64,000 bases of DNA, taken from positions 620,001 through 684,000 of the forward strand of contig CAVTPU010000004.1 of NCBI GenBank assembly GCA_963736695.1. Reading direction: 5' to 3'. Numbering within the stretch: position 1 is the stretch's first letter; every line of letters starts with the position of its first letter. A program made the position numbers and the translations under genes. The DNA comes from CAVTPU01 sp963736695. Lineage in GTDB: Bacteria; Actinomycetota; Actinomycetes; Mycobacteriales; Micromonosporaceae. Shown here in pieces: positions 44,064 to 52,301 of the stretch. The notes beneath the pieces are model-generated. The model saw only the letters and a program-made list of their open reading frames with translations, was not told the origin of the DNA and ran no database searches.

Positions 44064-46523
44064 GTGACGACGTCCATCCACCAACGCATCGCCGACGAGC
44101 TCGGGGTGCGCCAGCGGCAGGTCCAAGCGGCGGTCGAACTGCTCGACAGCGGCGCCACCGTGCCGTTCATCGCCCGCTATCGCAAAGAAGCGACCGAGAT
44201 GCTCGACGACGCGCAACTGCGCACACTCGAGGAACGGCTGCGATATCTTCGCGAACTCGACGAACGGCGCACCGCGATCATCGAGTCGATCCGTGGACAG
44301 GGCAAGCTCACCGACGAGTTGCTTGCCCAGACTCATGGCGGCCGACTCCAAGGCCCGCCTGGAAGACATCTACCTGCCCTACAAGCCGAAGCGACGCACG
44401 AAGGCCCAGATCGCCCGGGAGGCCGGGCTGGAGCCGCTCGCCGACCGCACTGCTCGACGACCCGTCGCTAGACCCCACCGCCACCGCCGCCGGCTATGTC
44501 GACGCAGACAAGGGCGTCGCCGACGCGGCCGCCGCCCTCGACGGCGCCCGGGCGATCCTCGTCGAACGGTTCGCCGAGGACGCCGACCTCATCGGCGAGC
44601 TGCGGGAACGCATGTGGGGTCAGGGGACTCTCGTCGCCAAGGTTCGCGACGGCAAAGACCGAGTCGGGCGCGAAGTTCTCCGACTATTTCGACTTCGCCG
44701 AGCCGTTCACCCAACTGCCCTCACACCGCATCCTCGCGATGTTCCGCGGAGAGAAGGAAGAGGTGCTCGACCTCGTCCTTCGAACCCGAACCCGTCGCAC
44801 CCGGGGAAGGGCCCGCGGTCGTCCCCGGCCCCAGCGACTACGAGGTGCGCATCGCCGCACCGAGTCGGCGTCGCCGACCGGGGCCGCGCCGCCGACCGGT
44901 GGCTGCTCGACACGGTCCGCTGGGCCTGGCGCACCCGGATCCTCGTGCACCTCGGCATCGACACCCGCATGAAGTTGTGGCAGGTCGCCGAGGATGAGGC
45001 GGTGCGGGTCTTCGCCGCGAACCTGCGCGACCTGCTGCTCGCGGCGCCGGCCGGCGCCCGGCCGACCATGGGGCTCGACCCGGGCTTCCGGACCGGGGTC
45101 AAGGTCGCCGTCGTCGACGCCACCGGCAAGGTCGTCGCCACCGACACCATCTATCCCGCACGTGCCCCAGCGCAAGTGGGACGAGTCGCTCGCGGTGCTC
45201 GCCCGGCTCGCGCAGGTGCACCAGGTCGAACTCATCGCGATCGGCAACGGCACCGCCTCGCGCGAGACCGACAAACTCGCCGACGGATCTGATCAAGCTC
45301 TATCCGCAGCTCAACCTCACCAAGGTGATGGTGTCGGAGGCGGGTGCGTCGGTCTATTCCGCGTCGGCCTACGCCTCGCAGGAGCTGCCCGAGCTCGACG
45401 TGTCGCTGCGCGGCGCGGTCTCCATCGCCCGCCGACTGCAGGACCCGCTCGCCGAACTCGTCAAGATCGACCCGAAGTCGATCGGCGTCGGGCAGTATCA
45501 GCACGACCTCGCCGAGTTCAAGCTGTCCCGCTCGCTCGACGCGGTCGTCGAGGACTGCGTCAACGCGGTCGGAGTCGACGTCAACACCGCCTCGGCGCCC
45601 CTGCTCGCCCGGGTCTCCGGCATCGGAGAATCGTTGGCGCACAACATCGTCGCCCACCGCGACACCAACGGCCCGTTCCGGTCCCGGCGCGGCGCTCACC
45701 GACGTCGCCCGGCTCGGCCCCAAGGCCTTCGAACAGTGCGCGGGGTTCCTGCGCATCACCGACGGCGACGACCCCCTCGACGCCTCCGCGGTGCACCCCG
45801 AGGCCTATCCGGTGGTTCGACGCATCCTCGCCAGCGCCGCCGTCGACATCAAGGCCCTCATCGGCAACACCACCGTGCTGCGTGGGCTCTCACCGCAGCG
45901 TTTCGTCGACGACATCTTCGGCCTGCCCACCGTCACCGACATCGTCAAGGAGCTGGAGAAGCCAGGTCGCGATCCCCGGCCGGCCTTCACGCACGGCAAC
46001 CTTCGCCGACGGTGTGGAGACCCTCGGCGACCTCGCCCCCGGCATGCTGCTCGAGGGAGTCGTCACCAACGTCGCCGCCTTCGGCGCGTTCGTCGACATC
46101 GGCGTGCACCAGGACGGTCTCGTGCACATCTCGGCCTTGTCACACAACTTCGTCAACGACCCGCGTGAGGTGGTCAAACCCGGAGACGTCGTACGCGTCA
46201 AGGTGCTCGACGTCGACATCCCTCGCAAGCGGATCTCGCTGACCCTCCGGCTCGACGACGAGATCCCGACCGCTGGCGCTGATTCCGGAGCACCCGGCGC
46301 CCAGCGCGGAGCGCCGGGTCGCCCCGGCGGGCAAGGTCGGGGCGGGCCGTCACGTGGCGGGCAGGGTGGGCAGCGCACCGGCGGGCAAGCTCAGGGCGGA
46401 CAGCGCTCCGGCGGGCAGCCAGGTCAACGCACCGGCGGGCAACCTCGAGGCGGGCAGCGCGGCAATCAGCCCGCCAACACCGCCCTCGCCGAAGCACTTC
46501 GCAAGGCCGGGCTCACGCCCTGA
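44064..46523 (+). pseudogene. tex: Tex-family RNA-binding transcription accessory protein, with nine apparent +1 frameshifts
   Basis: Pieces in three frames assemble into a full ~820-residue Tex protein. The N-terminus reads SIHQRIADELGVRQRQVQAA and VPFIARYRKEATEMLDDAQL. The YqgF-like core has TMGLDPGFRTGVKVAVVDAT. The HtH repeats follow (VEDCVNAVGVDVNTASAPLL, ARVSGIGESLAHNIVAHRDT) and the S1 domain carries VTNVAAFGAFVDIGVHQDGL. Frame breaks lie near 44332, 44446, 44657, 44780, 44856, 45157, 45286, 45688 and 45992. Removing one base at each gives unbroken homology, and nine +1 steps return to the starting frame. The C-terminal ~70 residues are a Gly/Gln/Arg repeat tail (GGQGRGGPSRGGQGGQ). Either sequence error or a multiply broken gene. 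Confidence 0.85.
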
Positions 46524-46897
46524 TCACGCCCTCCACAGAGGACTCCTCCAGCCAGCACGCTGGACTGACGCCACATAACGGGGCAAAAGCGGCGTCCGCC
46601 GCAGGCTGCAGTGCGGGAAGGCGAAGGCTGGGAGGGATATACCCCCGCGGCGGGGGTATATCCCTCCCACGGTCGCCATGTACGAAACCGAACGGCAGAG
46701 CTGGGATCCACGTACGTGGGCCGAACGGCTGAGCTGGGCACGTTGGGCAGTGGCGGCTCCCAGCTCAGCGCCGTATGACGGCCGGTGATCCGGTGAAGCA
46801 GCTGAAACCGGCACCCCTGCCGTCCTACGGTGGCACTGGCGGCGCGTGGCCGCGTCACACGGGGCCACGCACGAATCCGCACTGGGGAGGAGACATC
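46524..46897. other. Structured intergenic region after tex
   Basis: A perfect 18-base inverted repeat with a 3-base loop (46630-46647 and 46651-46668, beginning GGGAGGGATATACC) is followed by two direct copies of CCGAACGGC(A/T)GAGCTGGG (about 46688 and 46721). The second copy is part of an 11-bp inverted repeat, GCTGAGCTGGG / CCCAGCTCAGC (46728-46738, 46759-46769). The first hairpin may end tex transcription; it lacks a T-run. Confidence 0.55.
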
Positions 46898-47326
46898 ATG
46901 ATCGCAGCACGCGACTTCATGCATCTGGGCGCGCACTGCGTCGGCGAGGACGAGAGCCTCGCCGCGGCCGCGCTGAAGATGCGCGACCTGCATGTCGGGG
47001 CTCTGCCGGTCTGCGGGCCCGACGACCACGTACAAGCGATTGTCACCGACCGCGACATTGTGGTCGGATGCGTCGCGGCGGGACTCGACCCGAAACTCAC
47101 CACAATGGCGGATTTCGCCAAAAAGCAGGCGGTTTGGGTCGATGCCAGCACAAGCGCCGAGGAGGTCGTCGACGTGATGGCCCGCAACCAGATTCGTCGG
47201 GTGCCGGTGGTCGAGGACACCCATCTGGTGGGGATGATCAGCGAGGCTGACATCGCGACGCACCTCGACGAACACCTGGTCGGCAAGTTCGCCGCCGCGC
47301 TTGCGAGCGCGCCACCGTCAAGCTGA
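46898..47326 (+). CDS. Tandem CBS-domain protein
   Basis: A 142-residue protein with two CBS domains: AARDFMHLGAHCVGEDESLA and AALKMRDLHVGALPVCGPDD, then VWVDASTSAEEVVDVMARNQ and IRRVPVVEDTHLVGMISEAD. CBS pairs bind adenosyl nucleotides and regulate partners. The ATG at 46898 was chosen because GGGGAGGAG lies seven bases upstream; an earlier ATG at 46775 has none. It converges with glgC. Confidence 0.88.
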   Translation: MIAARDFMHLGAHCVGEDESLAAAALKMRDLHVGALPVCGPDDHVQAIVTDRDIVVGCVAAGLDPKLTTMADFAKKQAVWVDASTSAEEVVDVMARNQIRRVPVVEDTHLVGMISEADIATHLDEHLVGKFAAALASAPPSS

Positions 47327-47346
47327 CCCCATTCTCCGGCGATGGG

Positions 47347-48579
47347 TCAGGCCTGCACCCGTTGTCCTTTGCCGATGACGACGACGCCGTTGGCGGAGAC
47401 GGTATATCGGGTGCGGTCCTGATCGAGGTCGACTCCGATCTGCGCACCCTCCGGCACGACGACGTTCTTGTCGAGGATCGCGTTGCGCACCACGGCGCGA
47501 CGCCCGATGTCCACGCCCTCCATGAGGACCGATCCCTGCACGTGCGCCCAGGAATGCACATGGACGTTGGGCGAGACGACGGAGTTCTCCACCAGTGACC
47601 CGGAGATCACGGCGCCGGGCGACACCATCGAGTCGACGGCCCGGCCGACCCGTTCCTGCCAGCCGTGCACGAACTTCGCCGGCGGCCACGGCCGGTTCTC
47701 GGTGTAGATCGGCCACTCGTAGTTGTAGAGGTTGAAGACCGGGTGCACGGCGATGAGGTCCATGTGCGCGTCATAGAAGGAGTCGAGCGTCCCCACGTCA
47801 CGCCAGTAGCCACGGTCACGGTCGGCGCTGCCGGGAACCACGTTGTCGCGAAAGTCGTAGACGTTCGCCTCACCCTGATCGACGAGCATGGGAATGATGT
47901 TGCCTCCCATGTCGTGTTTGCTCAGCTCGTCTTTCGCGTCGCGGGTCAGCGCGTCGATGAGTGCGCTCGTGGTGAAGACGTAGTTGCCCATCGAGGCGAA
48001 GATCTCGTCCGGGGAATCGGGCAGGCCCGGGGCGTCGTGCGGCTTCTCCAGAAACGCCCGGATGCGCCGCCCGTCACCGCCGACGTCGATCACTCCAAAC
48101 TGGTCGGAAAGGGATCGGGGCTGACGGATGCCGGCGACACTGACACCGGCACCGGATGCGATGTGCGCGGCGACCATCTGTGACGGATCCATCCGATAGA
48201 TGTGGTCCGCGCCGAAGACGATCACATAGTCGGGCGATTCGTCATGGATGAGGTTGAGGCTCTGATAGATCGCGTCGGCGGAGCCGGCGAACCAATAGGG
48301 GCCGAGCCGCTGCTGCGCCGGCACCGGGGTGACGTAGTTGCCGAGCAGGTTCGACATGCGCCACGTCTTCGTGACGTGACGGTCGAGCGAGTGCGACTTG
48401 TATTGGGTGAGCACGACAACCTTCAAGTATCCCGCGTTCACCAGGTTGGAGAGCGCGAAATCCACCATCCGGTACATCCCGCCGAATGGCACGGCGGGTT
48501 TGGCCCGGTCGGCGGTCAGCGGCATGAGCCGCTTACCTTCGCCGCCGGCGAGCACGATCGCGAGGACCTTGACAGGCAT
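47347..48579 (-). CDS. glgC: Glucose-1-phosphate adenylyltransferase
   Basis: A 410-residue enzyme that makes ADP-glucose from glucose-1-phosphate and ATP. The N-terminal nucleotidyltransferase motif is AIVLAGGEGKRLMPLTADRA, with KPAVPFGG (substrate loop), YWFAGSADAIYQSLNLIHDE, VIVFGADHIYRMDPSQMVAA and YWRDVGTLDSFYDAHMDL. The C-terminal left-handed beta-helix carries SLVENSVVSPNVHVHSWAHV and DIGRRAVVRNAILDKNVVVP. Length is normal for GlgC. It is divergent from glgM; the 72-base gap probably holds both promoters. Confidence 0.96.
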   Translation of the reverse strand: MPVKVLAIVLAGGEGKRLMPLTADRAKPAVPFGGMYRMVDFALSNLVNAGYLKVVVLTQYKSHSLDRHVTKTWRMSNLLGNYVTPVPAQQRLGPYWFAGSADAIYQSLNLIHDESPDYVIVFGADHIYRMDPSQMVAAHIASGAGVSVAGIRQPRSLSDQFGVIDVGGDGRRIRAFLEKPHDAPGLPDSPDEIFASMGNYVFTTSALIDALTRDAKDELSKHDMGGNIIPMLVDQGEANVYDFRDNVVPGSADRDRGYWRDVGTLDSFYDAHMDLIAVHPVFNLYNYEWPIYTENRPWPPAKFVHGWQERVGRAVDSMVSPGAVISGSLVENSVVSPNVHVHSWAHVQGSVLMEGVDIGRRAVVRNAILDKNVVVPEGAQIGVDLDQDRTRYTVSANGVVVIGKGQRVQA

Positions 48580-48651
48580 GATCTGAAACTAACGATCAAA
48601 AAGCTCCAGCACCAGCCGGACGCGACAGTTGCGCCGACTAATGTGCGTGAC

Positions 48652-49971
48652 GTGGCCGAATCAACGTTGCGTCCGACGGCGGGTTCCCCCGCGGAGTCAC
48701 TGTCCGACTCCGCGCTGGAGCCGTTGTCGGACTTCCCCCCGCCCTCACCGTCAGGTCCCGGGCGACGACTGCGCGTGGACCTTCTTACCCGCGAGTATCC
48801 GCCCGACGTCTACGGCGGGGCCGGCGTGCATGTGGAGTATCTGGCTCCCGCCCTACGCGCCGCGGCCGATGTGCGGGTGCGGTGCTTCGGTGACCCGCGC
48901 GCCGCGGCTCCGGACGCGCCGCCGGTGACCTCCTATCCGGAGCCGGTGGAGCTCGCCGGCGCGAATCAGGCGCTGCGGACCCTCGGCGTCGACGTGGCGA
49001 TGGCGGCCGGATGCGCCGGAGCCGACATCGTCCACAGTCACACGTGGTATGCCAATCTCGCCGGGCATCTGGCGAAGCTGCTCTATGGCGTGCCGCACGT
49101 GGCGACCGCGCACAGCCTGGAACCGCTGAGGCCGTGGAAGGCCGAGCAGCTGGGCGGCGGTTATGCCCTGTCGTCGTGGTGCGAACGCACCGCGTTGGAG
49201 GCGGCCGACGCCATCATCGCAGTCTCGGCCGGAATGCGGCGGGACGTGCTCACGGCGTACCCGCACATCAGTCCGGAGCGGGTCCACACCGTCCCCAATG
49301 GAATCGACACGGAACAATATAAACCCGATCCGGGTACGGATGTGTTGGCCCGCAACCGCATCGACCCGCACGCTCCGAGCGTGGTCTTCGTCGGCCGCAT
49401 CACCCGACAAAAGGGACTGCCTTATCTGCTGCGCGCCGCCGCCGCACTGCCACCCGAGGCTCAACTGGTGCTGCTCGCCGGAGCGCCGGACACCCCCGAG
49501 ATCGCCGCGGAGGTCGAGGAACTCGTCGAGTCGCTGCGCCGACACCGCACCGGCGTCGTCTGGATCCCGCAGATGTTGCCGAAGCCCGAGGTCATCCAGA
49601 TCCTCAGTCACGCCAGCGTCTTCGTGTGCCCGTCACTGTATGAGCCGATGGGCATCGTCAACCTCGAGGCGATGGCGTGCCAGACCCCGGTGGTCGCCAC
49701 CGCGACCGGGGGCATTCCCGAAGTCGTCGACGACGGTGTGACCGGAATGCTGGTCGGAATCGACCAGGCTCAGGACGGCACCGGCACCCCGCGCGATCCG
49801 GAAAAGTTCGTCGCCGATCTCGCCGACGCGATCACCACCGTGTTGCGACGACCGCAGTGGGCTCGCCAACTCGGCCACGCGGGCCGGGACCGTGCGGTGC
49901 GACACTTCTCCTGGAGTTCGATCGCCGAACGGACGATCCAGATCTATCGACAGGTGCGGGAGCGACGATGA
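48652..49971 (+). CDS. glgM: Actinobacterial GlgA-type glycosyltransferase (GlgM, alpha-maltose-1-phosphate synthase)
   Basis: About 439 residues, GT4. Motifs are RVDLLTREYPPDVYGGAGVH, ADIVHSHTWYANLAGHLAKL, HVATAHSLEPLRPWKAEQLG, VPNGIDTEQYKPDP, VVFVGRITRQKGLPYLLRAA and the donor site CPSLYEPMGIVNLEAMACQT. The EYPPxVYGGAGVH opening marks the actinobacterial GlgA group, whose mycobacterial member (GlgM) makes maltose-1-phosphate from ADP-glucose and glucose-1-phosphate. The direct overlap with glgE, which uses that product, supports GlgM. A GTG at 48652 is chosen; GTG 48643 is also in frame. It overlaps the start of glgE by four bases. Confidence 0.92.
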   Translation: MAESTLRPTAGSPAESLSDSALEPLSDFPPPSPSGPGRRLRVDLLTREYPPDVYGGAGVHVEYLAPALRAAADVRVRCFGDPRAAAPDAPPVTSYPEPVELAGANQALRTLGVDVAMAAGCAGADIVHSHTWYANLAGHLAKLLYGVPHVATAHSLEPLRPWKAEQLGGGYALSSWCERTALEAADAIIAVSAGMRRDVLTAYPHISPERVHTVPNGIDTEQYKPDPGTDVLARNRIDPHAPSVVFVGRITRQKGLPYLLRAAAALPPEAQLVLLAGAPDTPEIAAEVEELVESLRRHRTGVVWIPQMLPKPEVIQILSHASVFVCPSLYEPMGIVNLEAMACQTPVVATATGGIPEVVDDGVTGMLVGIDQAQDGTGTPRDPEKFVADLADAITTVLRRPQWARQLGHAGRDRAVRHFSWSSIAERTIQIYRQVRERR

Positions 49972-52301
49972 CCGGACGGTTGGCAATCGAGGAGATCACG
50001 CCGACGGTTGACGACGGCGAGCATCCGGCCAAGGCCGTCGTCGGTGAGGTCGTGCCGATCGGCGCGCTCGCCTATCGCGAGGGCCACGAGTCGCTCGGCG
50101 TCACCGTTGTCTGGGTCGGGCCCGACGGGCGACGCCGCCGAACCCGGATGTCGCCGGGGGCGGCCGGCACCGACCGGTGGCAGGCGACGATCCGCCCGGA
50201 TGCGCCCGGATCGTGGACGTTCACGCTGGAGGCGTTTCACGACCCGTTCCTCACGTGGCGTCACGCGGTCATGGCCAAGCTCGAGGCCGGGCAGGGCGCG
50301 GCCGAGCTCGCCAACGACTTGGAGACCGGCGCACGCATCCTCGACGCGGCCGCCGCCGCCCGCGTCGCCGACACCAACGGGGTGGCCAGCGACGGGGTGG
50401 CCAGCGGCGCCATCGACGAAACGGTCGGGCGTGATCTCGCGGCGCTGCGCGAGGCCGCCGCCGCGCTGCGCGACCCGCGCACGCCGGTCGGGCAACGGGT
50501 GCAACCCGCCCTCGGCCTGCAGGACCTCATGTGGCTGCGCCCCGTCCGCGAACTCGTGACCCAATCGGCGGCCCGCCGACTCTGGGTCGACCGCCCCCGG
50601 GCACTGTTCTCCGCCTGGTATGAGCTATTTCCCCGCTCCGAAGGCGCCGTGACCGACCTGGATGGTCGGGCCCGCCGGTCGGGAACCCTCGCCGACGCCG
50701 CGCTGCGACTGCCGGCGATCGCGGCGATGGGTTTCGACGTCGTCTATCTGCCGCCGATCCACCCGATCGGTCGCATCAACCGCAAGGGCCGCAACAACTC
50801 GCTCATCACGGAGCCGGGCGACGTCGGCTCGCCGTGGGCGATCGGCGCGGACGAGGGCGGACACGACGCGGTCCACCCCGATCTGGGCACCCTCGCCGAC
50901 CTGCGCGCGTTTGTCGCGAGGGCCGCCGAACTCGACATCGAGGTGGCGCTCGACCTGGCCCTGCAATGCGCCCCGGACCACCCGTGGGTGCGTGAACACC
51001 CCGAATGGTTCACCACCCGACCCGACGGTTCGATCGCCTATGCCGAGAATCCGCCGAAGAAATACCAGGACATCTATCCGATCAATTTCGACAACGACCC
51101 CGAGGGCATCCGGGCCGAGGTGCTCCGCGTCGTCGTGCACTGGATCGACCAGGGTGTGCGGATTTTCCGGGTCGACAACCCGCACACCAAACCCATCGAC
51201 ATGTGGCACTGGCTGATCTGGCGGGTCAAACAGGACCACCCCGATGTGCTCTTCCTCGCCGAGGCGTTCACCCGACCCGCGATGATGCACGGGCTGGGAC
51301 GTGTCGGTTTCACCCAGTCCTATACCTATTTCACGTGGCGCACCACGGCGGCCGATCTTCGCGACTACTGCCAGGAACTCGTCGCGTCGATTGATCACAT
51401 GCGCCCCAACTTCTGGCCGAACACCCCCGATATCCTGCCCGAGCAGCTGCAGCACGGCGGGCCGGCGATGTTCGCGATCCGGGCCGTGCTGGCGAGCATG
51501 CTCAGCCCGTCGTGGGGCGTCTATTCCGGATATGAGCTCTTCGAGCACGACGCCCGCCCCGACTCCGAGGACTATCAGGACTCCGAGAAATATCAGCTGC
51601 GGCCCCGGCCGTGGGCGGCGGCTGAGGAGGCCGGCGAGACGCTGGCACCGCTCATCGCCGCCCTCAACCGGATCCGGCGCGACAACCCGGCCCTGCGTTG
51701 GCTGCGCAACCTACGGTTCCACGACGTGGACAACGACTCCGTGCTGTGCTGGTCCAAACGCGACCCCGACACCGGCAACACGGTGCTCGTCGTCTGCCTG
51801 CTCGACTCCCGCAACGCGCACTGGGCCAACACCAGCCTGACCATGCCGGACCTCGGCTTCGACTGGCACGAACGCATGCGGGTCCACGATCAACTGACCG
51901 GAGACTCGTACGTGTGGGGTCAGCACAACGCCGTGCATCTCGACCCTCGGGTTCGGCCCGCGCACATCTTCACGGTGCACCGGTTGAGCGAGCCCGCGCC
52001 ACCCGTCGCGGCCGCTCCCGCCGCGGCGGCCCCGATCGAATCGGCCCCTGTCGAGCCGGCTCCCACCCCGCCGTCTGTCACTCCGCCTGCGGTCACTCGG
52101 CCGGCGGTAGAGCCCACCACTGTGGAACCTGAGTCCGCTGCGAGCCTTCCCCGTTCTGCGAATCCGAGCCCCGCGTCGGGAACCGCACCGCCAAGGCCCG
52201 GCCCTCGACCGGGGCCACCCCCCTCGGTGGCGGGCCTATCGCCGGGCACGTCGCGGGCCCACCCGTCGCCGACGCGACCTCTGGCGGGCGACGATGACTG
52301 A
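49968..52301 (+). CDS. glgE: Alpha-1,4-glucan:maltose-1-phosphate maltosyltransferase
   Basis: A 777-residue GH13_3 enzyme that transfers maltose from maltose-1-phosphate onto alpha-1,4-glucans. The N-terminal domains are followed by the catalytic barrel: MGFDVVYLPPIHPIGRINRK, DVGSPWAIGADEGGHDAVHP, NPPKKYQDIYPINFDN, nucleophile Asp403 in RIFRVDNPHTKP, acid/base Glu432 in LFLAEAFTRP, and SWGVYSGYELFEHDA. The ATG overlaps the glgM stop (ATGA). After the end of the GH13 part (HIFTVHRLSE), about 100 residues of Pro/Ala/Ser/Thr low-complexity sequence follow that I do not expect in the family. The stop overlaps glgB by eight bases. Confidence 0.95.
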   Translation: MTGRLAIEEITPTVDDGEHPAKAVVGEVVPIGALAYREGHESLGVTVVWVGPDGRRRRTRMSPGAAGTDRWQATIRPDAPGSWTFTLEAFHDPFLTWRHAVMAKLEAGQGAAELANDLETGARILDAAAAARVADTNGVASDGVASGAIDETVGRDLAALREAAAALRDPRTPVGQRVQPALGLQDLMWLRPVRELVTQSAARRLWVDRPRALFSAWYELFPRSEGAVTDLDGRARRSGTLADAALRLPAIAAMGFDVVYLPPIHPIGRINRKGRNNSLITEPGDVGSPWAIGADEGGHDAVHPDLGTLADLRAFVARAAELDIEVALDLALQCAPDHPWVREHPEWFTTRPDGSIAYAENPPKKYQDIYPINFDNDPEGIRAEVLRVVVHWIDQGVRIFRVDNPHTKPIDMWHWLIWRVKQDHPDVLFLAEAFTRPAMMHGLGRVGFTQSYTYFTWRTTAADLRDYCQELVASIDHMRPNFWPNTPDILPEQLQHGGPAMFAIRAVLASMLSPSWGVYSGYELFEHDARPDSEDYQDSEKYQLRPRPWAAAEEAGETLAPLIAALNRIRRDNPALRWLRNLRFHDVDNDSVLCWSKRDPDTGNTVLVVCLLDSRNAHWANTSLTMPDLGFDWHERMRVHDQLTGDSYVWGQHNAVHLDPRVRPAHIFTVHRLSEPAPPVAAAPAAAAPIESAPVEPAPTPPSVTPPAVTRPAVEPTTVEPESAASLPRSANPSPASGTAPPRPGPRPGPPPSVAGLSPGTSRAHPSPTRPLAGDDD

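Noticed and set aside
44064..46523. Programmed +1 frameshifting as explanation for tex
   Set aside because: Nine sites in one gene with no common slippery motif or stop codon context do not fit known programmed frameshifting.
48202..48651. Upstream extension of the glgM frame
   Set aside because: It runs antisense to the start of glgC; GlgM homology begins after 48652.
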